From the NCBI RefSeq assembly GCF_000471905.2, contig NW_006494931.1, positions 3,121,060 to 3,185,059 on the forward strand: DNA of 64,000 nucleotides, written 5' to 3'. The notes under the pieces were generated by a model. The model was given only the letters and a program-made list of their open reading frames with translations, did not search any database and was not told where the DNA came from. The DNA comes from Amborella trichopoda (Eukaryota > Streptophyta > Magnoliopsida > Amborellales > Amborellaceae). The position numbers and the translations under genes were made by a program. Position 1 is the stretch's first letter; the number at the start of each line of letters is the position of its first letter. Positions 1-12,277 of this stretch are shown in pieces.

Positions 1-681
1 CAACTAAAGTGGCACAAGATAGTGCCGGCAAAACAGTTACTAGGGTTTGGTAAACAACTAGGGTTTGGGAAGTGATAAAAGTTGCAGACAAGAGGGCCAG
101 AGAAACTATGACTGGTGTTTGGTGGAGAATTAGGATTTGGGGTGTAATTAAAGTTTCATAGGAAGAGGATTTGAGGTTGAGAAAAAGCTCATCGATCCAA
201 AGCTCACAAATAATCTCTCCGCCCTTGAATCGTACATCTTCTTTGAATTGCCACTACTTTCTGGTAATCCAAAGCCCCATAATTATTCTCTCTAATCAGT
301 AGATTCAAGAAATTATTAGAATGGTTACTCAGCAAAAAGATTCACCATTTGTCTCCCCTCCGCCCACCCTTGCTTCAACTTCTCAGAGCCCTATGCCTCC
401 GCAAAACCCTTGAGCAATTGAAGATCGGTCGAGCCCCAAATTTTGAAAGGGTTGGATGCAAATTTGCTTTTAATATGTTCACACCATCCAAACAGTACAA
501 CAAACCAATAAACAAAGATGATAATATTTATTAATAAGGATGGAAAAAGTTACAATTTTTTTCAATGTGACGGTTTTTTTACTTGACATCCAAACTGGCC
601 CTAAGTCATATGTAAAGAAAAGTTTTGAAGCATACTAAAAAATTGGGTTTTTGCCCCTTTCAAGCCTTTGCTTGTCCATAG
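1..681. other. intergenic, no gene seen
   Basis: No open frame resembles a known protein. The first 150 bases repeat a short TAGGGTTTGG-like phrase twice, which is too short and irregular to be telomeric. The region ends at the left target duplication of the hAT element that starts at 690. Confidence 0.6.
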
Positions 682-689
682 CTTCTAAC

Positions 690-2402
690 CAGTGTTCGCA
701 AAATCAAACCGGAACGGTAAACTAAACATTGGGCTGGGAGCTATTAGAGCCGAAACCGGACTAACCGGTCAAGTAGATTTTTTTTTAAACGGGTCAAAAC
801 CTCCCAAAAAATAAAGTAAAAATAAAAATAATAGAAAAATTTAGATTAAGTGTATAATATCTTATTACACATATTTATCTTACAAAAAAAAATTAAAACA
901 ACTTTTTATATAAATTAATATTTGAATTCTATGGTCATGTACATGATTCCAAGCAGGTCACATAAATCTTTTTGTTTCCTATAATGAAGTCTAATAATAA
1001 ATTTACAAAACCATACCACAAATGTATTACCCAAATGTAAATATGCACTCTAGATATTCAGGTGTTGCAGAAACATTTAGTTTATGCTTATTACTAAAAA
1101 AATATAAGCATACATATATGTTTATATACTCCATTTTTAAGTTTTATAACACTTCAAGATACTACTGATCACACTTAGAAACAATAGAAACGAAATTGAT
1201 CCACCAACTTTTACATGTCCATCTAGAATTTCATTGGTAAAAGACAAGATGTCACAAGGTAGAGAGGCCGATACATATAGGTCTTGTCATATTAATCAAA
1301 ACAGCATATTTTTATCAAAATAAATAATTTTATCAAAAAATATTATTTTATTAAGAAAAATAGAAAAACACATCTTATATTCATCAAAAATAATAATTTT
1401 ATTACACAACATAATTTTTTTTTGAAAAATAGTTTTCTCACAAACTTTAAAATTGACCAACATTTCAAGCAATAAACAACCCTCAATATTAAGATAATCG
1501 AGCAAATCAACACACAAGCACTGCAAGGCTTCAACTGCCCTTAAAATGCACCAAAAATCATAAAAAAAAAAAATATTCGGTATTTTTTATTTCATTGAAA
1601 AAATCGTTAAAAATTCATATATGTGAAATAGAACAAGAAAAAAAATTATATAAAAATATTCACTCAATAATAAATAAGAATACCTATTTTATGTGACAAA
1701 TGAAGCCTTGACACTCAAATACAGAAATCCATTTGATAAAAAAGACCAAAAATTCGATCCAAAATCTGTTTTTTTTTCATCGAACACAGGTTCTTCGAGC
1801 AACATCCTTTCGGCCAAAATTCAACCCCCAATATTTTGTTTTTTGAACAAATTGAAAGAGGTATGTGGTGTATGATTCGATCAAGATTAAAAAACCTCAA
1901 ATTTCAGCCAAAACCATCAACTATTGAAGATGATATTGATGAAATGGCGGAAATTTCAAAAGGCATAAAAATCCACCATTTCAATCCACAAAAGCTCTTG
2001 ATTTTCAATCTTGGATTCGAATTTGCTTATTTTATAGAGAATAAATAGTTTTTTCTACAGCTATAAAGTATGAAAAATGCCAAAAAGTGCCATGAAAAGG
2101 AATAAAAAAAGGTTGGAAGAATCAACTTGTGAATTCCTGCATCAAATAACGGCTTCAATTGGAAATAACAGGCATTATTTAACTGATCGTTATTTGTTCA
2201 TAAAACCTGTTTTATTCTTTAACCGGCCCGGTTAGCATAAAAACCCATGGATTTGACCATGGTCGGTTCGACCCCTAACCGGCTGGTTTTGGTCCTGAAA
2301 CTTTATGGGGTTGTACCTTAGGCTAGTAGATCCTAAAACTGCCCCTAACCGGACTCGGAACCATAACGGTTTTGAGCTAACCAACCGGTTTTTCTAACAA
2401 TG
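690..2402. mobile_element. Non-autonomous hAT-type DNA transposon, 1.7 kb
   Basis: The left end reads CAGTGTTCGCAAAATC. The right end, read in reverse complement, is CATTGTTAGAAAAACC, the usual short imperfect hAT terminus. The flanks are a perfect 8-bp direct repeat CTTCTAAC at 682-689 and 2403-2410, the target-site length expected of hAT insertions. Both ends carry a cluster of AACCGG or CCGGTT motifs (about 705-765 and 2220-2390), as expected of subterminal transposase-binding sites. The interior is AT-rich and I see no transposase frame, so any movement would need a transposase supplied in trans. The perfect duplication suggests a fairly young insertion. Confidence 0.88.
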
Positions 2403-2465
2403 CTTCTAACTTCAAGAGAGAGGAGAGAGAAAACTTTACCACTTTGGGTAATTGCCCTTGGACGT

Positions 2466-2745
2466 CCCACTTCTATCTCCCAACTTCCAACTCCCAACTT
2501 CCAAACCTCCCACTTCCAACTCCCAACTCCCAACTTCCAAACCTCCCCCTTCCAATTCCCAACTTCCAAACCTCTTACTTCCAACTCCCAACTTCCAAAC
2601 CCCCCACTTCCAACTCCCAACTCCCTAGAACCTCAAACTCCCTACTACCTAAAACCTCAAACTCCCTACTACCTAGAACCTCAAACTTCTTACCCCCTAG
2701 CCTTCCCATCTTCCTACTCCTTACACAATACACCTCACCTTAAGA
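2466..2745. repeat. Pyrimidine-rich minisatellite (CTTCCAACTCCCAA-type)
   Basis: Degenerate tandem units of about 14-28 bp, such as CCAACTTCCAACTCCC and CCTCAAACTCCCTACTACCT. Long frames run across it on both strands, but their Pro/Ser/Gln-rich or Gly/Trp-rich products only reflect the repeat. Confidence 0.85.
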
Positions 2746-2904
2746 TCATCATACACCCTATCTCATACACTACCCTAACCTACTTAGGTTCATTCATCTT
2801 AGACCTAGACCCCAACCTTAACCCCAAAGGTCAAGACATTTCTCTAAGGAGCGCTCAAAAGGGACCCTCAAAGATGTGTATAAACCCAAACTGGTTTAGG
2901 TCCA

Positions 2905-3291
2905 CTCCCTTTCTTCTCTCTCTCTCTTCTCTCTCTCTCTTCTCTCTCTCTTTAGGTTATTTTAAGGAGGCTCTTTGGGTTAGTTACTTTCCGATGGGCT
3001 AAGCCCACGATTTCGCTTCCCGAACTTCGATTACCAAGGCATCGAACCTAGTACATTTCTTTGTCTCTGGTAATACCTCTTAAGAGAGGTTACGCCGGAA
3101 GACTGCCCAATTCCCGGGCCTCTTCTTTTTCTCTCTCTCCTTTCTTTTCTCTTCTTTTTCCATTTCTTAACTCTTTCTTTTTCTCTCCTTCTCACTCTTT
3201 CTCTCTCTCTCTCTCTCTCTCACTCTCTCTCTCTACTACACACACACACACTACACACCACACGACGACGTACGTCGACCGTCCGTACCTC

Positions 3292-3328
<37 letters not shown>

Positions 3329-3456
3329 NNNNNNNNNNNNNNNNNNNNCACACACACACACTCTACGACCACACGCGCGTCGACGCCTCTCCTCTCTCTC
3401 TCTTCGTCTCTCTCTCTCCTACTCACGACCTCGTACACGGTACGGCCGACTCCCTC

Positions 3457-3498
<42 letters not shown>

Positions 3499-3850
3499 CC
3501 AGGGTGGGTCCGAGCTTCCCCCTTCTCTCTCACTTTGCCTTTGCTCTCTCACTCTCTCTTTCTCTCGCCTAGGTCACAGATTCGCACCATATGCAGGTCC
3601 GCTCCTCTCTCTCTATTTCTCTCTCTTACCCTCTCTCACCCTCGTCTAGGTCACGGACCCACACCATAGGTGGTCCACCCCTCTCTCTCTATTTCTCACT
3701 CTCACCCCCTCGTTCAAGTCACGGACCCGCACCATAGACAGGTCTGCCCCTCTCTCTCACCCTCTTTCATCTCCTAGTGACAAACCTGTGCCAAAGGCGG
3801 GTTTCGCCTTTCTCTCTACTCTTCTTTGTATGTCAACTCTCGATAGACTA
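2905..3850. repeat. CT microsatellite block with roughly 70-bp tandem units
   Basis: Long (CT)n tracts (about 2913-2951, 3199-3234, 3291-3326, 3460-3495). From about 3570 to 3820 there are four degenerate tandem units of 60-77 bp. Each opens with a phrase like AGGTCACGGACCCGCACCAT and ends in CT-rich DNA. The block contains a gap. No gene is supported. Confidence 0.85.
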
Positions 3851-3975
3851 GAACTACAGACCACACTCTCTTAAATCCCTTAGGATACATGTGGCTTCCA
3901 AGCCCAGTATCTTTATTGTCTCCGGTAATACCTTTCAAGAGAGGTGACGCCGAAAGACTGCCCAAAGTTTGGGTC
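3050..3975 (+). repeat. Direct repeat pair bracketing the CT block
   Basis: A stretch of about 65 bp near 3057-3121 (TCTGGTAATACCTCTTAAG, then GAGAGGTTACGCCGGAAGAC) recurs near 3917-3980 with a few substitutions (TCCGGTAATACCTTTCAAG, GAGAGGTGACGCCGAAAGAC). The spacing is about 860 bp. This suggests a larger repeat or a local duplication around the microsatellite. Confidence 0.65.
3329..3348. other. Assembly gap (20 N)
   Basis: A fixed-length run of 20 N within CT and CA simple repeats. The true sequence and length are unknown. The bases on both sides have an unusual ACGTACG-rich composition (see findings). Confidence 0.99.
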
Positions 3976-5084
3976 AGTTTCCTCCTTTGTCTTCTCTACT
4001 TTTTCTTCCCTATGCACTCTCAACCCCTCTAACCCTTAGACTAGACCCCCAATCTACCATATAACTACCAATAGGAGGAGATCCCAAAAGGTATACCCTG
4101 AGGGTCATTTTAGTGTGTGGATCTGAGTGTTGTGTAGTGAAGCCGAATTCAAAGTGCTGCAACGACAACCGAAGGAATTTCAAAATAATCTAAGAGGGCA
4201 AATTGCCTGGACGCGTCCCCCGAACCCAAAATGGCAAGGTAGGTGCTTAAACCCTTCTTTGCCGATTAAAATATCTCGTTGTTGGTTCCTATCCACACGT
4301 CATGCATACGCACACACACGCACGTGAGCCCCGCCGTTATTCGATAGAGGACTCCTCCAATTGGATCACCCATATCGGGCCGACCCAAGACAACAAGAAA
4401 TCAAGCCCGACCAACCAAAAAATATAAGAAGATGAAAAATAAAAATAAATAAAGAATAAAAGAAGTAAAGTACCATGCAAGCCATTTGCTTTCGGGTGGT
4501 AAGATTTATTAGTATCATCCCTAATGGAACATGAAGTATAGTTATGTGATGGTGATGCATGATATTTCCAATTTTTACTTGTCGTCAACAAGTAAGACGT
4601 CACTATCTCTCGTAAGAAAATGCTTCATATTTTTAAATATTTTCTCTATTCATATTAGGAATGTTTATCTTGTTAAAATCTTTTTCTAGATCACTCTCTC
4701 TCCATCTTTATCTTTACTCTCTACATCATATTAGTAAAGAATACCGTTCTAATCAACTTCTCTCCTAAAACGTCTAAATCTTGAGAAATCTTTATATCCA
4801 TATATACCTTTTATTTATTTTTCTTCTCGCTATCTCTATTTATATAGATTTATCTAATTAGAAAGATATCTTTTTATAAACTTTCATTATTTTTAAGACA
4901 TGTACCCTACCTTATATTTATGTATAAGTTCCCTTTTTATTATTGTGTGTCCCCCCTTAACTCTGGCTTAATAATGTGGTATATAGATATATGAAATGCT
5001 ATATAAATATATCAAAACTTAAAAAAATAAAAAAATACTAAATAAATAGTAAGTAAAGTTTAAGTTAAGGCAAATGATAATCCG
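3976..5084. other. intergenic, no gene seen
   Basis: AT-rich from about 4420 onward. A frame of 66 codons at 4127-4327 resembles nothing I recognise. No terminal repeats or RNA gene signals were found. Confidence 0.5.
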
Positions 5085-7710
5085 TACAATAAATTGGAAA
5101 CAAGAGAAGGTGAAAAAGATATCTTCAAATTAGCAAAAATAAGAGAGAGAAAATGTAGGGATCTAAACCATATTAAATGCGTTAAGAATGAGGAGCAAAG
5201 GGTCTTGGAGAGGTCAACGAAAGGTAAAGAATCTATTTTAAAAAATTATTAAATGACGAACGCAATAGGAACATAGTGGTAGAAAGGACTGTTGGTACAA
5301 GGAACCGCGGATGTCATAGATGCATTCGTAGGATTAGGATATCGGAAGTGGAAGAGGCTTTGAAAAGAATAAAGATATGAAAGGATTTAGGACCAAATGA
5401 TATCCCTATAGAGGTTTGAAAGTGCATGGGAGAAATTGGCATTGACTGGCTGACAAGGTTGTTCAAAAAGGTGTTGAGAACAAATAAAATAGCAGACGAA
5501 TAGAGGAAAATTATTGGTATTTACAAGAACAAATGAGACACACATAATTGTACAAACTATCGAGAGATCAAGCTTATGAGCCATACTATGAAGCCCTGGG
5601 AGAGAATCATTAAGCAACGAGTAAGACATGAAACGAGTGTATCTGAAGACCAATTGGGTTTATGCCAGGAAGGTCAACAACTGTGACTATTTTCCTAATT
5701 AGGCATATGATTGAGAAGTTTAGGGTGAAGGGAAAGACCTCTATATGGTCTTTATTGATCTAAAGAAAGCTTAGGATAGAGTACCTCAAGATTTTATTTG
5801 GCGGGCGTTGGAAAAGAAAAGTGTCTCTAGACACTAAATTGACTTGGTGAAAGTGATGTAAAATGGAGCGTTAACTATTGTTCGAACAACTAGAGGAGAG
5901 ACAAATGAGGTTTCTGTAACAATAAGTCTACATCAAGGGTCAGCATTGAGCTCATACCTCTTTGTATTAGTTATGGACGACTTAACTAGAGATCGACAAG
6001 ATGAGGTACCATGGTACATGTTGTGCGCAAATTGCATAATTTTGATTGATGAAACACGAAACGACATCAACACAAAGTTAGAACTTTTGAGGTATGCTCT
6101 AGAATCAAAAGGTTTTAAAATTACTCGGACTAAGATAGAGTATATGGAATGTAAGATTAATAATAATAGGAATAGAGGCAAGCAGTGTTTGAAAATTCGG
6201 CCACTCGATCGCCTAGGCAAAAAAATTCAAAAAACACCTGGGCGTTGTCTGGGCGAGGTCATTATGTGGCTTATCACTAGGCATCCGCCTAGGCGACGCC
6301 TTGCCTGCCTGGGTGGAACCCCGTAACAACTTGTGGGCGGCAAAAGAAAACTCTCAAGTAGAGTTAAAAAAAAGTCATTTTTCTCCCTTAGAACGTGGGG
6401 AAAAGGGTTTTGGGGGGTATTCTAAAATCAATGCCATGGCTTTTAGGGTGAGAAAAACTCCCCAAAAACCAACCTTTTCATATTTATCGAAAGATCGACA
6501 ACTTGTGGGAGATGAGGGATGATGTTTAATATGTTGAGGAGGGCAATGACTAATGATGATGGCATGGCAATATCATCATCAGATGCATTCATGATTCAAT
6601 TGAACAAATTTCGTGGTGACGCCACTGATGTCCTAAAGTTGTTTGATTGATGACTTGATGTATTGCTTTTTTATTTTGCCTTGTTGACTTTGTGTATGAC
6701 TGTAGAGTTGATTCGTTTCTAGTATGGACTTCTAGTTTCCTATAATGACCTTTGGGATTTCAGGTATTTTAATGTCTTACAAGTTACAACTTACATTCTC
6801 TTTAAGACTTGCATCATCCGTAAATATGTTATGGATTGTATTCATTGTAGTATTGTATTGTTGTGCTATTATGTTTTCATCTATTTCATGATCACGAGGA
6901 GTTTGGCGTTCTAACATTGCCTTAAAAACTCCCCGAGTCTTTAAACCATGGCCTAAGAACTCCCTAGTTTTTTGTGTTTGGGGTTTGAGGGGGGGGGGTT
7001 GGGGTGGGATATTGATTTTAAGTAGGGCACCCTGTCTCTAGGCGCCCGCCTAGGTGGTCAGGCACCCAAATCGCCTAAGCAGTCGAATCCGTCTTTTCGA
7101 ATATTGGAGACGAGAAAGTCATCAAGATTGACAGCCATGAACTACAAAAAAGACCGCACTTTCGATATCTTGAGTCGATAATTCAAGAAAATGAAGAGAT
7201 CAAGGAAGATGTTGCACACAAAATTAGAGCTGGGTGGGCGAAGTGGAGATCTACAACTGGAATTTTATGTGATCGCTGCGTACCATTGAGGTTGACGGGC
7301 AAGTTCTATAGGACAACGATGAAGCAAGCTTTGCTCTATAGGGCGAAAAGTTAGGAGGATAAAAAGCAGTTGACCCATAGAATAAGTGTAGCGGAGATGA
7401 AGATGTTGATATGAATGAATGACAAGACAAGAAGGGATAGAATTCGAAATGAATCTATTTAAAAGAATTTAGACATGGCACCAATAAGCAATAAAATGAG
7501 AGAACATAAACTTAGGTGGACTGATCATATTTGTTGCCGACCAAGTACAACAACTTTTAGGAGGTGTGAGTTTGTTCAAATGGAATGACTGAAAATGGCA
7601 AGGGGTATCCCAAAAAGATATGGTTGGTAGTAGTCTGAAAAGATATAGAGACTTATGGCCTTTAATAGAACAGAATAGAATACCGGGATTCATCTACCCA
7701 ACCCCAATTA
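5085..7710 (+). pseudogene. RTE-type LINE reverse transcriptase relic, split by a hAT insertion
   Basis: Translated fragments in several frames match the plant RTE-clade non-LTR reverse transcriptase. Around 5325-5470 there is an RRIRISEVEEALKRIK-like segment and IGIDWLTRLF; around 5590-5680 KPWERIIKQRVRHE and a GRSTTVTIFLIRHMIEK segment; around 5735-5800 MVFIDLKKA then a stop and DRVPQ; at about 5930-6165 LHQGSALS, LFVLVMDDLT and DEVPWYML. The catalytic FADD box is replaced by CANC. The 3' portion resumes at 7107 (HFRYLESIIQENEEIKEDV, then HKIRAGWAKWRSTTGIL) and reaches about 7700. Many in-frame stops mean it is dead. The 5' end is approximate because the endonuclease domain was not found. 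Confidence 0.85.
6183..7106. mobile_element. Non-autonomous hAT-type element nested in the LINE
   Basis: The left end is CAGTGTTTGAAAATTCGG and the reverse-complemented right end is CAATATTCGAAAAGACGG. The ends can be extended imperfectly through a GCCTAGGC-like box. The flanks GAGGCAAG (6175-6182) and GAGACGAG (7107-7114) match at 6 of 8 positions, as expected of an aged 8-bp duplication. Removing 924 bp rejoins the LINE reading, which independently supports the boundaries. GCCTAGGCG-type motifs cluster at both ends (about 6211, 6283, 7038-7075). The interior encodes no recognisable transposase. Confidence 0.85.
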
Positions 7711-9811
7711 ATTGTAAAAATGCTAAAATGATATTAACTTCGCTAGCAAGTCATGCTTTTCTCTCTCCAAAGTGATAAGAGAATCTCAACCAATACTACC
7801 CTCATGTGGCCCTATCTTTTATGACAACCTTTTGGCTTGTAATACAAGTTATTAACTTGACTTCCATGAAAAACCCCCCACAAATGGGGAATACCACTGG
7901 TGCCGGCCGTCATGGGAAGGACACCCAACATTTGTCTTTCAAGTATTTATATTTGGGAGTGATTTGGTGGGTTTTTAGGCAAACTCGCTCTTACTATGGA
8001 CCTTTTTATTTTTTTATCATTTTCTCATTTGGGAGTGATTTGGCAGTCCATGTAATCACATTTCCTTGAGGAAAGAGTTTCCTTGCTACATCTTGGCTGC
8101 CAATTTTGACATACCCATGTCTCATAGAATTTCAACATACCTTGCCTCTCTTTAGAATTCCATCAAAAAACATGTTTTGCATCATGAACGCTACCATGTC
8201 TTTCGTACGCATAGATGGGAGAATCGCATTCATAACCCTTGGTGTGGAAACCTCTCTTACTGAGTTTGAGTGAGTCTGCTACAATTCTATGGAGGTGGAG
8301 AAATGAGAGCAATCCTTGAGTAAGAAACGGTGAGTGTGGATGTTATGACGATGTGAATGATTGAGCATTTGGGAGTAGAGACTCACCCAAAATGTTATTC
8401 CAGTCAAGTTGTGGGCCAAGAAAATGGTAATTTTGTGAGACTACGGCCGGGCTTCACGTTCTCAATTACTTGTGGGCTGTTATCACCCTCAGCCTACATA
8501 TTTCTAAAACCCATAAATACAGCTATGAATCATCTAGAAAGATGCTCTTGGACCATCTCACCAACTGAGAAACTACTTTATAGTCTGGTGTTTTTGGTTC
8601 GAGTCTTAACCGAAGTCAAAACAATGTTTTTGAACTTCGGCAAGTACTCAACCTAGAACCACAAAGATTGAGTCTCAACCAAGTGGAAACCACATGGAGT
8701 TTCCACTTGGTGGCACACACTACTTGTAGACCTGGCAGTCAGAGTCACACCAAGGGCTTTTCTCTACAAAATACAAAATTCCAAAAAGGGAAAAGTCAGT
8801 GGCAAATCCTTTCAGTTGTGGTTGATTGGATTTAGGGTCAATGGGATGCTATCGTTGTCTTCGAAGTATCAAACACCCTTCACATTGAATCTCTTTGTGA
8901 TGCAACTGAGTGTTGGGCGAGTATACTCAAATAAACAGGGCTAGGTCTAATATTACTTAAAAAACACAGGAAGTTGTACTCTCTTGAGAGCCTTTTAGGT
9001 ACTAAAATGCCAAATTTGATTAACCTTCATCCTATATATGATACATTCACAATTGAGCATCGCAAAGGAACAAATGAAACGGTGTAGAAATCATTAAGAA
9101 ATCTCAATTTCTTAGTTAACTATAGTAGATGTTCACAGGAGGTGACTTTGGCCTCTTTCGAGCTAATTTTTCAAGAAACTTTCCATTGAAAAACTAGCTT
9201 GTTAACGACTAAAACGGAATCATTCATCTGTCATTCGGAGCCAGTAGTGTGGTCGAAATAATCGATACATATCACAATCTCAAGAAACCAAAAGTAAGCC
9301 GTGTGACAGCCATAGCATTTGGCAATATCGGATTGTATCTTAGTCTTTGAATTTAAACAGTACAAGCGTGCACTAACTCATGGAGACATAGAAAGACTAA
9401 TCTTAAACACTCATCCTTTTTTATTAAGCACAAGAAAATACTCTTTGTGGTTCTAGCCTAAACACCCAAAACTTTGTTTAGATTAGTTTGAAACACCAAA
9501 TAATCCAATTTTAAAACCATTAAGAACTAAATAACGTCCATCAAAATGAAGAGTTGAGGTCTAAAATGCTAATTTAAATGAAATTAATAACTATTTGAAT
9601 AAAATTGAGCATCTTCTAGCAGGTTGTTAGCTTGGTGCCTGGTCATGATCAAACTTTCAATTGTCTAGTAAAATAAATTGACAACTTCTTGCTTCCTATG
9701 CTCTAAATTTTTGGATCTTTAAGGAGGGCATAACTCTATAATTTGTTGCGTATGCCAAATTATGAAATGAGAATAAGTGAAGGAAAAGCGTAAAGAAATT
9801 CACTCAGGATT
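7711..9811. other. intergenic, no gene seen
   Basis: No frame resembles a known protein. There is a hairpin at about 8678-8710 with 12-bp arms CCAAGTGGAAAC and GTTTCCACTTGG. A short repeat TTTGGGAGTGATTTGG occurs near 7955 and 8030. This is probably degenerate transposon or neutral DNA. Confidence 0.5.
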
Positions 9812-10018
9812 GTATACAATGAGACCATTCACTTTTAGTACAAGATGGTCAAGCCATTAGATATGAAATCTAATAGATTGAAGTACGTCGCAACATTCGA
9901 GAATTTTCATTTTGGACTCAGTGCTCAATCAATTACTCATCTTCAACTGTCCGATTTACTTCCAACGATCAATAATGACGGTGACATCCTTGTATAAAAA
10001 ATATGGTACCGTAATATA
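9812..10018. mobile_element. MITE family 2, degraded copy
   Basis: It begins GTATACAATGAGACCATT and shares the internal phrase around GATATGAAATC and the GTGACATCCTTGTA end with the better copies at 38809-39030 and 60979-61203. The right terminus has diverged, so the end is approximate. Confidence 0.55.
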
Positions 10019-10310
10019 GGGTAGTATCAAAAATTATAATGTTACCTGAAAGCAGCTGGTATTTCGGGAGAATGGAAGGATGGGTGCACAATGACCTTGA
10101 GAAAGTCTCCAACAAAATACTTGCTACGGACCAAGTTTATTTTCATTTAAGCCACATTTAGGGTTGGAACTACAAAGAAGCATCAATGTCTACTCAGGTG
10201 ACTCCCCCACAATTTTTAAGGTCCTGAATTCTGAACAATATTTCTAACATAAAACAAACAATTTTCAGCTTCGGAACCAGGAACAAAATCAGCATTTAAG
10301 TACGGAAAAT

Positions 10311-10690
10311 GTTTATATAAGTGCGAGGCACTAAATAAGTAAATTAATGCATACCTCAAAAATTCATTAAAAAATGTTGTTTCAATACTGAAAAGCAGCC
10401 CTCAATTCGACCATCTCAACCTCAAGATGTATAGACATGAGAAAAAACAGTTCTCAAGTATTGAACATAGTGTATATTGTAATATATTATCTAGATCGTC
10501 AATTTTCAAGACTTTTAAATGTTCGTAGATTTGATTGATCTACATTATTTTTAACTTTAAATTTTATTATTAGAAATAAAAATAAATGTACAAGCCATAA
10601 AAAGATTTCTAATATTAAAACGACATATTTTAGTACTATTTAAAGGTGCGGCCTATTTTGATTGATTAGAGCCTTGGCTTTATACAAATC
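10311..10690 (+). mobile_element. MITE family 1, copy A
   Basis: The left end GTTTATATAAGTGCGAGGC pairs with the right end read backwards (GATTTGTATAAAGCCAAGGC), followed inward by CTCTAATCAATCAAA. Internal landmarks shared by the family are a CATCTCAACCTCAAGATGTA phrase, a TCGTCAATTTTCAAGAC phrase and an AATTTTATTATTAGA tract. Noncoding; length about 380 bp. Orientation is set relative to this copy. Confidence 0.75.
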
Positions 10691-10754
10691 ACACCCTTAA
10701 GTATTTGGCTCAAGTAACGTAAATAAGTCAAACTACCACAATGCAATGCCCTCA

Positions 10755-11059
10755 TGTTAAGAATTCAAATTCAAATCTTTTGTAACTATCGAATCAATCT
10801 CCAATCTCTACAATCAATAATTTCTTTATTTTCAATCCCTACAATCAAAGGCTTACAATTGACTCCAAATCCTTACAATCCAGAGATTCCATTATTGACT
10901 TTCAATCCTTAAAATCAAATAATTGTATCCTACAGTTAAGTGATTACAATTCTTGTACTTCTATATAAACAAGCATTAAATCTCTTGAGAGTATTTCTAA
11001 TCTTTATATCTCTTGGGAGGTTTTTAATTCTTGACATGGGAGTTTTTCTAATTTTCACA
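10755..11059 (+). mobile_element. Probable Copia LTR
   Basis: It starts TGTTAAGAATTC, ends ATTTTCACA, and is followed at once by AGGTATCAGAGC, a near match to the initiator-tRNA-Met primer site used by Copia elements. A TATATAA box lies near 10960. The 5' boundary is the nearest plausible TG and is the weaker end. No second LTR was identified. Confidence 0.6.
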
Positions 11060-11745
11060 AGGTATCAGAGCGGATATTGTCTGAGTATCTTGTGCCTCCC
11101 CTATCATGGCCCTACAAAAGTGAGGTCTTCCCTTTTAGAGTAAGCCATTCTCTCCCTTCTCTCTCCTCGAGTCTTTTTTTTTCAATCACCCACCAATCCT
11201 ACTAAACTACCCGATGGTAGGATGGCATCTGTTTTACACATTGCTACCATTGTCATTTCTAATTATATCTTCTTACAAAATGTTTTATGTGTTCCTTCAT
11301 TCAAATGCTGCAGTCTATTATCTCTTGAGAAACTTGTTTATGATCTCAACTATTCATTAGCAATTTTTGCAACACATTATATTATGCAGGATTAGTTAAT
11401 GAGGAAGATGATTGGAGCGAGTAGAGAACAAGGTGGACTTTATCTGTTCCAATCTTCTAACAATGTAATTGCTTCCTCTGCCCAACACTCACAATCCATT
11501 GACATATGGCACCAGCGTCTTGGCCACCTGTCTAATGCTCCGTTACAAACTCTTATCAAGAAACATTTTGATCTTTTTATTTAGTTGATTGCCAATGTCA
11601 GGCATGCCCTAAAGGAAAACAATAGCGACTATCTTTTCCATGTAGTTCACCTTTTCCACTAATTCATTGTGATATATGGGGAGGTTATGGTTCCCCATCC
11701 TTTCCTGGCTTCTGTAATGTCATTTATGGGGCGTAAGGCCCATAA
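11060..11745 (+). pseudogene. Copia gag-pre-integrase remnant
   Basis: Broken frames downstream of the primer site encode a decayed Copia polyprotein. They include VLCVPSFKCCSLLSLEKL near 11287-11340, GASREQGGLYLFQSS (11414-11458), the gag-pre-integrase signature IWHQRLGHLSNAPLQTL (11503-11556), and a residual integrase N-terminus (CDIWGGYGSPSFPGF-like) near 11665-11710. Stops occur at about 11396 and 11582. The rest of pol is deleted and the sequence changes at about 11735. Confidence 0.8.
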
Positions 11746-12277
11746 ATCTAAAAATACATATTTTTCAACATGGTATCATAGCAGTTGAATAATATCGTAG
11801 ACATACATTTCTTTATATTGGTTCTTGCTAGAGCAACAGGGGGAGAGCATAGGAAGACAGAACTGTAAGAATGTAGCGGCGAGCCCTGAAATGAAAGATG
11901 GAGAGATATAGGGAGAGAGGACGCAAGCACTGCCAGAAAAGCGGGCTTCAAAGAGGGAGGTGAGAGAGTGACGAAAGAACAACAGTGGGGAGTCGCTGAG
12001 AGAGCATAATGATCATGGTTCCCTTTTGGAATCATTTTGTTTTTTTCGTATTAAAATTTGAATTCCCAACCCATCAGTTGATCAACATTACAATTTCGGT
12101 ATTCTCTAATTCATGTTGGAATGCATTTTAAAATAATAAAAAACTTAAATGCTAAAATCGTTGATTTAACCACCTCATTCATGTATTATTTTAATTGTTT
12201 TAATCAATTTAATGATCTCTTCCCTTATCTCTCTTGGTTGGGAACCAAGTATTACAAAATGTTACTAAAGTTAATAG
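11746..12277. other. Possible second LTR edge, otherwise no gene
   Basis: At 11771 there is ATGGTATCATAGCAG after a run ending CAACA, which looks like another LTR end plus a decayed tRNA-Met primer site. Nothing downstream confirms an element. The rest to 12269 shows no gene. Confidence 0.35.

Noticed and set aside
1..75. Telomere-like TAGGGTTTGG repeats
   Set aside because: Only two imperfect occurrences with long spacers; no tandem TTTAGGG array.
2345..3002. Long frames on both strands (200 codons plus, 91 codons minus)
   Set aside because: They are translations of the CTTCCAACTCC minisatellite; there is no domain and no gene signal.
3061..3669. 202-codon Ser/Leu-rich open frame
   Set aside because: It runs through CT/CA microsatellite DNA and across the N gap; the protein text is a translation of simple repeats.
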